From Sphingomonas sp. Root710 (lineage in GTDB: Bacteria > Pseudomonadota > Alphaproteobacteria > Sphingomonadales > Sphingomonadaceae), in NCBI RefSeq assembly GCF_001429065.1, contig NZ_LMIB01000012.1, forward strand, positions 690,506 through 754,505: a stretch of 64,000 nt of DNA. The letters are read 5' to 3'. Shown in pieces: positions 51,873-61,206 of this stretch (the first letter of the stretch is position 1; every line of letters begins with the position of its first letter). The translations under genes were made by a program, and so were the position numbers. A model generated the notes under the pieces. The model ran no database searches, was not told where the DNA came from, and was given only the letters and a program-made list of their open reading frames with translations.

Positions 51873-53663
51873 CTAAAAAGCCTCTTCGGGCAGGTCCATC
51901 ATCGAGGCCTTGCCCGCCTTGATCGCGGTGAACAGGGTCGCGACTTGGGGGAGCAGGCGTTCGTAGAAGAAGCGGACGGTGACCAGCTTGGCGGCGTAGA
52001 AGCCGTCGGGGTCCTGGCCCATCATCTTCTTCATGCCTGCGATCTTGGCCGATCTCGCGAACAGATAGGCGATCGCGACGAGGCCGAGCAGGCGGAGATA
52101 ATCGGACGAGGCGGCGCCCGCTTCCTCCGGATCGGCCATGCCTTTCTGGGCGATGGTTGCGGTCGAGAGCTGGAGCGCGCCGAACGCCTTTTCGAGCGCT
52201 TCGATCATCTTCTCCATCCCCGGCACCGCCTTGTGCTGCTCGATGAACTCCGACACCGGGTGGAAGAAGGCGCGCAGATAGCGGCCGCCATAGGCGGGCA
52301 GCTTGCGGCCGACAAGGTCGAGCGCCTGGACGCCGTTGGTGCCCTCGTAGATCATCGCGATGCGGGCATCGCGGGCATATTGCTCGACGCCATGTTCGCG
52401 GATGTAGCCATGGCCGCCATAGACCTGGACCGCGATCTGCGCCGCCTCATGGCCGAGGTCGGTAAGCAGCGCCTTCACCACCGGAGTCATCAGCGCGGTC
52501 ATGTCCTCGGCGCGCCGGCGGATCTCGGGATCTTCCGAATGGCGTTCGGCATCGAGCGCGCGGGCGACCCACATGCTGAGCGCACGGCACCCCTCGCTAT
52601 AGGCGCGCATCGTCATCAGCATCCGGCGGACGTCGGGGTGGACGATGATCGGATCGGCGGCTAGATCGGGCCGCTTGGGGCCAGACAGGGCGCGGCCCTG
52701 GATGCGGTCCTTCGCATAGGCGACCGCGCTTTGATAAGCAGCGGTGGCGACGCCGAGGCCCTGGACGCCGACCGAGACGCGCTCGGTGTTCATCATCGTG
52801 AACATCGCGTTGAGGCCGTCATTGGGCTCGCCGACCAGCCAGCCGGTCGAATCGTCGAAGCTCATCTGGCAGGTCGCGGAGGCCTTGAGCCCCATCTTGT
52901 GCTCGATGCCCGTGCACAGCACGCCGTTGGACGGACCGACCGAACCATCTTCCTTCGGCAGATATTTGGGGACGACGAAGAGGCTGATCCCCTTCACCCC
53001 CTTGGGCGCGTCGGGCAGGCGAGCGAGGACGAGATGGATGATGTTCTCGGTCAGGTCATGGTCGCCCGCCGAGATGAAGATCTTGTTGCCGGTGATCTTG
53101 TAGCTGCCGTCCGCCTGCGGCACCGCCTTGGTGCGCAGCAGGCCAAGATCGGTGCCGCAATGCGGCTCGGTCAGGCACATCGTGCCAGACCATTGGCCCG
53201 ACACCATCTTGGGCAGGAAGCGTTCCTGAAGATCGGGGCTGGCATGCGCCTTGAGTGCGGTTGCGCCGCCATGGGTCAGGCCAGGATAAAGACCGAAGCT
53301 GAGATTCGCCGAGCTGATCATCTCCTCGACCAGCTTGTTGACCGTCTCGGGCAGACCCTGCCCGCCCCATTTCGGATCGCTGGCGAGCGCGCACCAGCCG
53401 CCGTCGCGGAATTGGGCATAGGCTTCCTTAAACCCCGCCGGGGTGCGGACCACCCCATTTTCCCAGGTGCAGCCCTCGACATCGCCGCTGGCGTTAAGCG
53501 GCAGCAGCACGTCCTGGGCGAGCTTGGCCGCCTCCTCGATCACCGCGTCGATCAGGTCGGGGGTGAATTCCTCATGCGCCGGGAAGGTGCCGAAGCCATC
53601 ATCCCGGAACAGTTCGTGGACGAGGAAGCGCATGTCGCGCAGCGGGGCCTCATAGACTTGCAT
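51873..53663 (-). CDS. Acyl-CoA dehydrogenase (large, FadE-like C-terminal-extended type)
   Basis: FAD enzyme for the first oxidation of beta-oxidation. 596 residues, with the C-terminal extension of the DMSP/FadE-like class. Blocks visible: MCLTEPHCGTDLGLLRTKAV, KITGNKIFISAGDHDL, NTERVSVGVQGLGVATAAYQ and the catalytic Glu in ARIAMIYEGTNGVQALDLVG. A C-terminal domain (RYLRAFFHPVSEFIEQHKAV onward) follows. Last gene of the - operon fadA-fadN-like-this, starting 17 bases after the bifunctional gene. A truncated paralogue tail is at 50212-50268. Confidence 0.95.
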   Translation of the reverse strand: MQVYEAPLRDMRFLVHELFRDDGFGTFPAHEEFTPDLIDAVIEEAAKLAQDVLLPLNASGDVEGCTWENGVVRTPAGFKEAYAQFRDGGWCALASDPKWGGQGLPETVNKLVEEMISSANLSFGLYPGLTHGGATALKAHASPDLQERFLPKMVSGQWSGTMCLTEPHCGTDLGLLRTKAVPQADGSYKITGNKIFISAGDHDLTENIIHLVLARLPDAPKGVKGISLFVVPKYLPKEDGSVGPSNGVLCTGIEHKMGLKASATCQMSFDDSTGWLVGEPNDGLNAMFTMMNTERVSVGVQGLGVATAAYQSAVAYAKDRIQGRALSGPKRPDLAADPIIVHPDVRRMLMTMRAYSEGCRALSMWVARALDAERHSEDPEIRRRAEDMTALMTPVVKALLTDLGHEAAQIAVQVYGGHGYIREHGVEQYARDARIAMIYEGTNGVQALDLVGRKLPAYGGRYLRAFFHPVSEFIEQHKAVPGMEKMIEALEKAFGALQLSTATIAQKGMADPEEAGAASSDYLRLLGLVAIAYLFARSAKIAGMKKMMGQDPDGFYAAKLVTVRFFYERLLPQVATLFTAIKAGKASMMDLPEEAF

Positions 53664-53680
53664 CGTCTTGCTCCTGACGC

Positions 53681-55987
53681 TCAGTTTCTCAGCGGTTTGC
53701 CGGTTTCGAGCATCGTCTCGATCCGGGCTTGGGTGCGCGGGTCGCGGATCAGCTTAACGAAGGCCGCGCGTTCGAGGTCGAGCAGCGCCTGTTCGCTCAC
53801 CACGTCGATCAGATCGGCGTCACCACCGGTCAGCACCGTCGCCAGCGCATCGGAGACGACCATGTCATAATCGGTGGCGAGGCCGCGCTTGCGGAAGCCC
53901 TCCGCCGCCATGGCGAGGCCGACCCGGCCGCTTTCGCCGGGCAGGCGGAACTCGGGCGGGTTGGGCGGCGCATAGCCGTCGACCAATGCCAGCGCGCGCG
54001 ACTTGGCGTCGGCGAGGAGGCGGTCGCGGTTCATCGTGATTCCATCGTCCTTGCGCAGGAATTGCAGCTCTTTCGCTTCAGCCGCCGACTTGGCGACGGT
54101 CGCGGTGGAGATGGTTTCGAACGCCTTGGCGACAGCGGGCATCGGCCCGCGCGGCAGCAGGCCCGATTTCACCCAGCGATCGATATATTCGCCGCAGCCG
54201 CCCCAGCCCGGAACGAGGCCGACACCGCATTCGACCAGCCCGATATAGGTTTCGGCATGCGCCTGGACCGCATCGGCATGCATCACGATCTCACAGCCGC
54301 CGCCGAGCGCGAGGCCGGCGGGCGCGGCGACCACCGGAAAGGGCGCATATTTCAGCGCCTTGTATGCCTGCTGCCCGCCCGCGACGAGCTTCTCGATCTC
54401 GCCCCAGGCGGCGATATTCACCGCGAAGAGCGCGAGCCCCAGATTGGCGCCCGCCGAGAAGTTGCTGCCTTCGTTATAGACGACCAGCGCCTTCATCGAT
54501 TGCGCGACATGCTCGGTCGCCTGACCGAGCAGCTTGAGCGTCTCGCCGTCGAGCGCGTTCATCTTCGAAGTGAACTCGAGACAGGCGACGCCGTCACCGA
54601 TATCCCACAGCGCCGCCGACCCGTTCTTCATGATCGGCTTGGCGGTGCGCTTGATATCTTCGAGCAGCAGCACGCCATCGGGGCGGACGATGTCATGATA
54701 GTCGCCGTCGAGGCCGAGATATTGGCGTTTGCCACCTTCGATCCGGTAGAAACTGCGGTCGCCCAGCGTGGTCAGGATCGCGGGAGCCGGCCTGCCCTCG
54801 TCGGCGAGCCGCTTCGCAAAAGCCGCCGCGCCGATCTGGTCGATCAGTTCGAAGGGGCCATATTTCCAGTTATAGCCGAGCTTCATCGCGTCATCGATCG
54901 CGACGATGTCGTCGGCGATCGTGCCGACGAGGTTCGCGGCATAGGCGAGCGTCTGGCCTAGCACCGCCCAGGCGAAGTCACCGGTCTTGCCGGGCAGCGC
55001 AATCAGCTGATCGAGCTTTGCGCGCGGCGCATCTGCCTTGAGCGTCGGGCGATAATCGCCGGTGGCGAGATCGAGGCTTTCCTTGCGCTTCCCCGCCTCG
55101 CGGTTGATCCGGTAGAAGCCGCCCTTCCCCTTGCGCCCGGTATAGCCGTCGGCGATCATCCTATCGATCAGCGGCATCGGCCGGACCGTCGCGAAATAAG
55201 CGTCGCCTTCGGGTAGGGTCGCGGTCAGGCTCTTTTGGAGCAGCGGCATCAGGTCGATGCCGACCAGATCGATCAGCCCGAAGATGCCGGTCTTGGGAAC
55301 GCCCATCGGCTTGCCGCCGATCGCGTCGGCCTGCTCGACAGTGAGCCCCAGGTCCATTGCGGCGTTGACCGCGACCTGCAGCCAATAGGTGCCGATGCGG
55401 TTGGCGATGAAGCCCGGCGTGTCGTTGGTCCGCACGATCGTCTTGCCCATCGCGCGGTCTGCGAAATCGGCAACCTTCGCGGCGGTGTCCTGGCTGGTCT
55501 TCGGCCCGGTGACGATTTCGAGCAGCCGCATATAGCGCGGCGGATTGAAGAAATGGGTGATCAGGAAATCGGCGGCGAATGCGTCGGACCGGCCCTCGAT
55601 CAGCTTGCCGAGCGGGATGGTCGAGGTGTTCGAGGAGACCGCCGTACCGGCTTTGCGCACCTCCTCCAGCTTCGCATAGAGGCTCTGCTTGATGTCGAGC
55701 CGCTCGATCACCGCCTCGACGATCCAGTCGCAGTCGGCGACCTTGGCGAGGTCGTCTTCGATATTGCCGGTCTCGATCAGCTTCGCCGCCGCCTTCGACA
55801 TGAAGGGGGCGGGATCGGCCTTGAGCATCTTCGCAACCGCGCCCTCGGCGATCGCGTTACGGTTGGCGCCGTCCTTGGGGACGATGTCGAGCAGCAGCAC
55901 GGGCACGCCAGCATTGGCGGCCTGCGCGGCGATCCCCGCACCCATCGTGCCCGCGCCGATGACGCAGACTTGTTTGATCGCATCCAT
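53681..55987 (-). CDS. 3-hydroxyacyl-CoA dehydrogenase / enoyl-CoA hydratase (FadN-type)
   Basis: Bifunctional beta-oxidation enzyme. 768 residues from the ATG at 55987 (MDAIKQVCVIGAGTMGAGIA); a longer frame to 56041 overlaps the thiolase gene. Order: NAD-binding hydroxyacyl-CoA dehydrogenase first (GAGTMGAGIAAQ, LITHFFNPPRYMRLLEIVTG), then its helical C-domains, then the crotonase domain from about residue 480 (NALDGETLKLLGQATEHVAQ, APFPVVAAPAGLALGGGCEI with the oxyanion Gly). This is the reverse of E. coli FadB (hydratase first) and matches FadN of Bacillus. Starts five bases after the thiolase stop. Confidence 0.94.
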   Translation of the reverse strand: MDAIKQVCVIGAGTMGAGIAAQAANAGVPVLLLDIVPKDGANRNAIAEGAVAKMLKADPAPFMSKAAAKLIETGNIEDDLAKVADCDWIVEAVIERLDIKQSLYAKLEEVRKAGTAVSSNTSTIPLGKLIEGRSDAFAADFLITHFFNPPRYMRLLEIVTGPKTSQDTAAKVADFADRAMGKTIVRTNDTPGFIANRIGTYWLQVAVNAAMDLGLTVEQADAIGGKPMGVPKTGIFGLIDLVGIDLMPLLQKSLTATLPEGDAYFATVRPMPLIDRMIADGYTGRKGKGGFYRINREAGKRKESLDLATGDYRPTLKADAPRAKLDQLIALPGKTGDFAWAVLGQTLAYAANLVGTIADDIVAIDDAMKLGYNWKYGPFELIDQIGAAAFAKRLADEGRPAPAILTTLGDRSFYRIEGGKRQYLGLDGDYHDIVRPDGVLLLEDIKRTAKPIMKNGSAALWDIGDGVACLEFTSKMNALDGETLKLLGQATEHVAQSMKALVVYNEGSNFSAGANLGLALFAVNIAAWGEIEKLVAGGQQAYKALKYAPFPVVAAPAGLALGGGCEIVMHADAVQAHAETYIGLVECGVGLVPGWGGCGEYIDRWVKSGLLPRGPMPAVAKAFETISTATVAKSAAEAKELQFLRKDDGITMNRDRLLADAKSRALALVDGYAPPNPPEFRLPGESGRVGLAMAAEGFRKRGLATDYDMVVSDALATVLTGGDADLIDVVSEQALLDLERAAFVKLIRDPRTQARIETMLETGKPLRN

Positions 55988-55992
55988 GGCCG

Positions 55993-57129
55993 TCACACCG
56001 CCTCGAGGATGGTGGCGATGCCCTGACCGCCGCCGATGCACTGGGTGGCGAGCGCATATTTGCCGCCCTCACGCTTGAGCAGCGACGCCGCCTTGCCGAC
56101 GATCCGCGCCCCGGTCGCACCGAGCGGATGGCCGATCGCGATCGCGCCACCGTCGAGGTTGATCGTCTCGGGCTTGAGACCCAGTTCGGTGCTGCACGCC
56201 AGCGCCTGGCTGGCGAAGGCCTCGTTGAGCTCGACGACGTGGAGGTCGCCGACCGCGAGACCCGCGCGTTCGAGCGCCTTGCGGGTCGCCGAGACCGGCC
56301 CGACGCCCATGATCTCGGGCTCGCAGCCCGAAACGGCGACGCTCTTGATACGCGCCAGGATGGTCAGGCCGTTGGCCTCTGCGTAATCCTCGCTGGTCAC
56401 CAGCACGGCGGCCGCGCCATCGGTCAGCGGCGAGGACGTTCCCGCCGTCACCGAGCCGTTGGCATCGAAGGCTGGCTTGAGCGCGGCAAGTCCCTCGGCG
56501 GTGGTATCGGGGCGCAGCACGCCGTCCACCTCGACGACGCCCTTCCTGGTCTTGATAGGGACGATCTCGTCCTTGAGCTTGCCGCCATCGCGCGCCGCCG
56601 CCGCCTTCTTCTGGCTCTCGACCGCGAAGGCCTCCTGCGCGGCGCGGCCGACCTGAAACTGAGTGGCGACATTCTCGGCGGTGTCGCCCATGCCGATATA
56701 GGCGCCGGGACGCTTCTTCGCGAGTTCGGGGCTGGGCAGCGGGTTGTAGCCCATCATCGGCACCCGGCTCATGCTCTCGACGCCCGCGCAGATGAACACA
56801 TCGCCCGCGCCGATCGCGATCTGACCGGCGGCGATGTGCACCGAGCTCATCGACGAGCCGCAGAAACGGTTCACGGTCATCCCGCCGACCTTGAGCGGAA
56901 GATCGGCAAGCAACCCGATCAGCCTTGCGACGTTCAAACCCTGTTCGCCCTCGGGAAAGGCGCAGCCGAGAATGATGTCCTCGATATCCTCGACCTTGAC
57001 GCCACTCCTGTCGATCAGCCCGCGAATCACCTGTGCGGCGAGATCATCGGGGCGGACGCGGGCCAGCTCTCCCTTGCCCGCGAGGTGGAAGGGCGAGCGC
57101 GCATAGCCCGCGATAACGGCGTTCGGCAT
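55993..57129 (-). CDS. Acetyl-CoA C-acyltransferase (beta-ketothiolase, FadA type)
   Basis: Thiolytic step of beta-oxidation. 378 residues. N-terminal catalytic Cys in VNRFCGSSMSSVHIAAGQIA (around residue 88), the His in AIGHPLGATGARIVGKAASL and the second Cys in ATQCIGGGQGIATI near the C-terminus. First gene of the - operon with the FadN-type enzyme and acyl-CoA dehydrogenase. Divergent from the DUF2147/fadL operon, with a 165-base region containing a MerR-type promoter. Confidence 0.95.
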   Translation of the reverse strand: MPNAVIAGYARSPFHLAGKGELARVRPDDLAAQVIRGLIDRSGVKVEDIEDIILGCAFPEGEQGLNVARLIGLLADLPLKVGGMTVNRFCGSSMSSVHIAAGQIAIGAGDVFICAGVESMSRVPMMGYNPLPSPELAKKRPGAYIGMGDTAENVATQFQVGRAAQEAFAVESQKKAAAARDGGKLKDEIVPIKTRKGVVEVDGVLRPDTTAEGLAALKPAFDANGSVTAGTSSPLTDGAAAVLVTSEDYAEANGLTILARIKSVAVSGCEPEIMGVGPVSATRKALERAGLAVGDLHVVELNEAFASQALACSTELGLKPETINLDGGAIAIGHPLGATGARIVGKAASLLKREGGKYALATQCIGGGQGIATILEAV

Positions 57130-57182
57130 GGGGTTCCGTCTCCTTCGACGCGACCTTTATGCAACAGCCGCGACCAATTTCC

Positions 57183-57213
57183 TTAAAGGTAGGAAGATTA
57201 CCCTATACGTCAA
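57183..57213 (-). promoter_or_regulatory. Promoter with 19-bp spacer (MerR-regulated type) for the fadA operon
   Basis: On the - strand TTGACG (57213-57208), a 19-base spacer and CTTTAA (57188-57183). Long spacers of 19-20 bases are the mark of promoters remodelled by MerR regulators. The spacer holds an imperfect dyad, AGGGTA/TACCTT, with seven bases between. The MerR-family gene in the same locus (60796-61206) is the natural candidate regulator. The match is by eye only. Confidence 0.45.
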
Positions 57214-57294
57214 CCAAAAATTGTGCAATCGATGCTGCATGGAAGAGCACGACCCGGGCGCAGCATCGGGCGGCTGACAGGAGGATGTAAGGCG

Positions 57295-57699
57295 ATGAGC
57301 ATCATGCTGATGGCCCTGGCAATGGCAGCGACCGCGAGCCCCGATGCCGTCGTTGGCCGATGGAAGACCGAAACCCGCAACGGCATAGTAGAGATCACAC
57401 GTTGTGGCAGCTCGCTATGCGGAAAACTCCTGAGTTCGGATGCGATCAACGCCAATCCGGCCGCGCGCGACACGAACAACAAGGACGAGAAACTGCGCGG
57501 CCGCCCGCTCAAGGGGCTGCCGATATTGGGCGGCTTCGCCTTCAAGGATGGCGTCTGGAATGGCGGAACCATTTATAATGGCGAAGACGGCAAGACCTAT
57601 GACGCGCGCATCACGCCCGTCGACGCCAACACGCTGAAGCTCAGGGGGTGCATCTTCGTGCCGCTTTGCAAGAATCAGACCTGGACCCGCGTGCGCTGA
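57295..57699 (+). CDS. DUF2147-family exported protein
   Basis: 134 residues from the ATG at 57295 (AAGG six bases before); a longer frame starts at 57223. A short export signal (MSIMLMALAMAATAS) is followed by the DUF2147 core: VVGRWKTETRNGIVEITRCG, SLCGKLLSS and GGTIYNGEDGKTYDARITPV, with Cys pairs typical of the family (CGSSLCG; LRGCIFVPLC). Small periplasmic beta-rich protein of unknown role, found here as first gene of the fadL operon. Confidence 0.9.
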   Translation: MSIMLMALAMAATASPDAVVGRWKTETRNGIVEITRCGSSLCGKLLSSDAINANPAARDTNNKDEKLRGRPLKGLPILGGFAFKDGVWNGGTIYNGEDGKTYDARITPVDANTLKLRGCIFVPLCKNQTWTRVR

Positions 57700-57731
57700 G
57701 ACGCACGGATTAGAAGAGAGGAACGATCCCG

Positions 57732-59042
57732 ATGACCTATTTCAATTTCCGGCGCATCGCCCTGGCGGGCGCAGCATCGACGGTCGCGCTGGTCAGCGCG
57801 GGCGCGGCACAGGCTTCGGCCTTCTACCTTCAGGAACAATCGGTGCGCGGCGCGGGCCGCGCTTATTCGGGCGAAGCCGCCGACCAGGGTGCGGCGTCGC
57901 TGTGGTGGAACCCGGCCGCGATCGCGGGCAACGAGAAGAGCAGCGTCTATGGCGGCATCGCGGCGATCCTGCCGAAGGGCAATGTCACCAACGTCAACAC
58001 CCGCATCATCCGCCCCGGCCAGGCGCCGGCCCCGGTCGGCGGCGAGCAGGTGTCGAAGGACCCGCTGAACAAGGGCTATCTCCCCTCGGGCGCGGTAGGC
58101 TGGAAGATCAACGACCAGTGGGCGGTCGGCATGGCGGTGACGGCGCCCTACAGCTTCGCCACCAATTACAAGGGCACGAGCTGGGCGCGCTACACCGCCG
58201 ACAAGACCAAGCTGACCACCTTCGACTTGCAGCCGTCGATCGCCTTTGCGCCGTCGCCGCTGATCGGTATCGGCATCGCGCTCAACGCCGAGCACAGCAA
58301 GGCATCGCTCTCCAACTCGCTGCCCAACCTTTCGCCGCTGCTGCCCGACGGGCACCAGACGCTGCGCGGCAAGGGCTGGGACTTCGGCTGGTCGGCCGGT
58401 GTCCAGCTCCACCCGAGCGAGATGATCGACCTGGGCTTCAGCTATAAATCGTCGATCAAGCACAAGCTGAAGGGCAGCATCACCACCGCCGGCCTGCTCG
58501 GCCCGCTCGCCGGATCGAACGGCACGATCAGCGACGTGACCGCCAGCTTCCGCACGCCTTGGCAGGCGATCGCCAGCGCCCGCTTCCACGCGACCGACGC
58601 GTTGACGCTGAACGCCCAGGTCGTCCGCGCCGGATGGAACAAGTTCGACGCGATCAGCCTCGGCGCGCCGGTCAACGCCGCGCTGCCCCAGAACTACAAG
58701 AACAGCTGGAGCTATGCGATTGGCGCCGATTATGACATCAGCCCGACGGTAACGGTGCGTGGCGGCGTCCAGATCGACAAGACGCCTACACGCGACGGTT
58801 CGCGCGATGCCCGCGTGCCCGACGCCTCGCGCGTCAATTTCTCGCTCGGCACCTCCTTCGCGGTCACCGAGTCGATCACCCTCGACGCGGCAGCAAGCTA
58901 CCTGAACCTTAAGGACTCGACGATCGATCGTCCGGGCGGCTTCTACCTGGGCACCCCGGCGCAGACGATCATCCTTCCCGACGGCCGGCTCGACAAGGCC
59001 AGCGTGGTCATCCTCGCCATCGGCGGGCGGATGAGCTTCTGA
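57732..59042 (+). CDS. FadL/OmpP1-family outer-membrane fatty-acid transporter
   Basis: 436 residues. Signal peptide (LAGAASTVALVSAGAAQASA), then the family opening FYLQEQSVRGAGRAYSG with the N-terminal hatch, and NPAAIAGN. A 14-strand barrel is expected from alternating beta segments; the last residues end in Phe (GGRMSF), as usual for barrels. Brings long-chain fatty acids or other hydrophobic compounds through the outer membrane; fits the acyl-CoA ligase gene 22 bases downstream. Confidence 0.93.
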   Translation: MTYFNFRRIALAGAASTVALVSAGAAQASAFYLQEQSVRGAGRAYSGEAADQGAASLWWNPAAIAGNEKSSVYGGIAAILPKGNVTNVNTRIIRPGQAPAPVGGEQVSKDPLNKGYLPSGAVGWKINDQWAVGMAVTAPYSFATNYKGTSWARYTADKTKLTTFDLQPSIAFAPSPLIGIGIALNAEHSKASLSNSLPNLSPLLPDGHQTLRGKGWDFGWSAGVQLHPSEMIDLGFSYKSSIKHKLKGSITTAGLLGPLAGSNGTISDVTASFRTPWQAIASARFHATDALTLNAQVVRAGWNKFDAISLGAPVNAALPQNYKNSWSYAIGADYDISPTVTVRGGVQIDKTPTRDGSRDARVPDASRVNFSLGTSFAVTESITLDAAASYLNLKDSTIDRPGGFYLGTPAQTIILPDGRLDKASVVILAIGGRMSF

Positions 59043-59064
59043 TCGAGAAAGGAAACCGACGACG

Positions 59065-60792
59065 ATGTCTCCAGGCGGCGACGTGACCACCCCATATTCC
59101 CCCGGTCGCGGCGCCGCATCCCCGGACGGCGGGAGCGTGCCAGCGCTCCCGCCGATTCCGAAGCGGCTCATCACCGATATGCTCAATGCGGCGGTGCGCG
59201 ATCATGGCGCGCGTGACGCTGTCGACTTCCTCGGACGGCGCTGGACCTATGCGGAGATCGGCGCGCAGGTCGACCGGGTCGCCGCCGGATTGCAGGCGAT
59301 GGGCGTCGGCCCCGGCGTCCGCCTCGGCCTCTGCCTGCCCAACACGCCCTATTTCGTCATCCTCTATTTCGCGGCGCTGCGCTGCGGGGCAACGATCGTC
59401 AATTTCAACCCGCTCTATGTCGAACATGAATTGCGGCACCAGATCCGCGATTCGGGCACGACGGTGATGGCGGTGATCGACGTCGCCGGCATCCATGCCA
59501 AGGTCGCGGCGGTGGCCGAGGAGTGCGGGCTTCAGAAGATCATCGTCTGTCCGCTGGCCGATGTCCTTCCGCCGCTGCTGTCGATCGCCTACCGGCTGTT
59601 CAAGCGCGGCGAGATCGCCCGTTGGCCGCGTGATGCGCGCCATGTCGCCTTCCGCAGCCTGGCCGAAAACGGCGAAAGCTTCCGTCCGGTGGCGATGTCG
59701 CCCGACGATGTCGCGGTGCTGCAATATACCGGCGGCACCACCGGCGTGCCCAAGGCGGCGATGCTGAGCCACGCCAATCTGACCGCCAATTGCCGGCAGA
59801 TGATCCTGCATGTCGGCCATGTCGGCAGCGGCCCCGAAGAAGCGCAGGACCGGATCATGGGCGTGCTGCCGATGTTCCACGTCTTCGCACTGACGACGGT
59901 GCTGAACTTCTCGGTCGACACCGCCGCGCTGATGATCCTGCTGCCGCGCTTTGAGCTCGGCCAGTTCCTGAAGACCGTGAAGCGGACGCGGCCGACCAAG
60001 CTGCTCGCAGTGCCGACGATGCTGACCGCGATCAACAAGGCCGCGGCGACGCGCGAGATCCATTTCGAGGATCTCGACTATTGCGTTTCGGGCGGCGCGC
60101 CGCTGCCCTATGATGTGCGGGCCGAATTCGAACGGCTGACCGGCGCCCGGGTGGTCGAAGGCTATGGCCTGTCTGAAACCTCGCCGATCCTGACCTGCAA
60201 TCCGACCGAAGGCGGCATCGTCAAGGACAACAGCGCCGGCATCGCCTTCCCCGGCACGACGATTGAAATCCACAGCCTCGACGACCCGCACCAGCTGATG
60301 CCCGTCGGCGAACGCGGCGAGGTCTGCGCGCGCGGGCCGCAGGTGATGCAGGGTTACTGGAACAAACCCGAGGAGACCGCCAAGATATTCATCGACGGCG
60401 CGATCCGGACCGGCGACGTCGGCTATCTCGACGCCGACGGCTATCTGTTCCTGGTCGACCGGATCAAGGACGTGATCATCTGCGGCGGCTATAATGTTTA
60501 TCCGCGGATGATCGAGGAAGCCCTGTACGAGCATCCCGCGATCCTGGAGGCGGTGGTGATCGGGGTGCCCGACGAATATCGCGGCCAGGCGCCCAAGGCG
60601 TTCGTGGTGCTGCGCCCCGGCCAGCCAGCGACGCCGGAGGGCTTGCATGATTTCCTCGCCACCCGCATTTCCAAGATCGAGATGCCACGCGAGATCGAGA
60701 TTCGGGACAGCCTGCCCAAGACGCTGATCGGCAAGCTGTCGAAAAAGGAGCTCGTTGCCGAGGAAGCCGCCAAGGCCAAGGCGGCCGCCTGA
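59065..60792 (+). CDS. Long-chain fatty-acid--CoA ligase
   Basis: Activates fatty acids via acyl-AMP. 575 residues. AMP-binding motif YTGGTTGVPKAAMLSHANLT (around residue 215-235), YGLSETSPILTCNPTE, and the C-terminal GDVGYLDADGYLFLVDRIKD and the Lys in LPKTLIGKLSKKEL. The N-terminal 30 residues are Pro/Gly-rich. Follows fadL by 22 bases and precedes the MerR gene by three bases, so it is in one operon. Confidence 0.95.
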   Translation: MSPGGDVTTPYSPGRGAASPDGGSVPALPPIPKRLITDMLNAAVRDHGARDAVDFLGRRWTYAEIGAQVDRVAAGLQAMGVGPGVRLGLCLPNTPYFVILYFAALRCGATIVNFNPLYVEHELRHQIRDSGTTVMAVIDVAGIHAKVAAVAEECGLQKIIVCPLADVLPPLLSIAYRLFKRGEIARWPRDARHVAFRSLAENGESFRPVAMSPDDVAVLQYTGGTTGVPKAAMLSHANLTANCRQMILHVGHVGSGPEEAQDRIMGVLPMFHVFALTTVLNFSVDTAALMILLPRFELGQFLKTVKRTRPTKLLAVPTMLTAINKAAATREIHFEDLDYCVSGGAPLPYDVRAEFERLTGARVVEGYGLSETSPILTCNPTEGGIVKDNSAGIAFPGTTIEIHSLDDPHQLMPVGERGEVCARGPQVMQGYWNKPEETAKIFIDGAIRTGDVGYLDADGYLFLVDRIKDVIICGGYNVYPRMIEEALYEHPAILEAVVIGVPDEYRGQAPKAFVVLRPGQPATPEGLHDFLATRISKIEMPREIEIRDSLPKTLIGKLSKKELVAEEAAKAKAAA

Positions 60793-60795
60793 GCG

Positions 60796-61206
60796 ATGGC
60801 AAAGCGCGCTCCGTCCGATGGCGACGAACGCCAGCCCCTGCGCGGCATCCAGGATGTCGCGACCGAACTGGGCGTGACCACCCGGACGATCCGCTTCTAT
60901 GAGGACAAGGGCCTGCTCGACCCGCAGCGGGTTGGGACGATGCGGGTCTATTCGCGGCGCGAGGTCGGCCGGCTCCAGCTGATCCTGCGCGGCAAGCGGC
61001 TAGGGTTCAGCCTGCGGCAGATCAAGGAGTTCCTCGACCTCTACGACGCCGACCAGCTGCACCTGTCACAGACGCGGCGGCTGCTCGAGCGCGTCACCGA
61101 ACGGGTCGAGGCGCTCGAAGCACAGCGCGCGGCGCTCGACCAGACGCTCGACGAATTGCGCGACATCGCCCGGCAGTGCCGCGAACGGATCGCAATCGCC
61201 GGCTGA
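60796..61206 (+). CDS. MerR-family regulator, LiuR-like
   Basis: 136 residues. N-terminal winged HTH: GIQDVATELGVTTRTIRFYE, DKGLLDPQRVGTMRVYSRRE, followed by VGRLQLILRGKRLGFSLRQI and KEFLDLYD; then a long helix (RRLLERVTERVEALEAQRAA) for dimerisation. The sequence style (FYEDKGLL, LRGKRLGFSL) matches the LiuR group, which controls branched-chain amino acid and fatty acid catabolism in proteobacteria. No metal-binding Cys pattern. Last gene of the fadL operon; it probably regulates this locus. Confidence 0.85.
   Translation: MAKRAPSDGDERQPLRGIQDVATELGVTTRTIRFYEDKGLLDPQRVGTMRVYSRREVGRLQLILRGKRLGFSLRQIKEFLDLYDADQLHLSQTRRLLERVTERVEALEAQRAALDQTLDELRDIARQCRERIAIAG

Noticed and set aside
59008-60648. 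546-codon open frame on the - strand across the ligase
   Set aside because: Antisense of a well-recognised acyl-CoA ligase; no ribosome site or homology.
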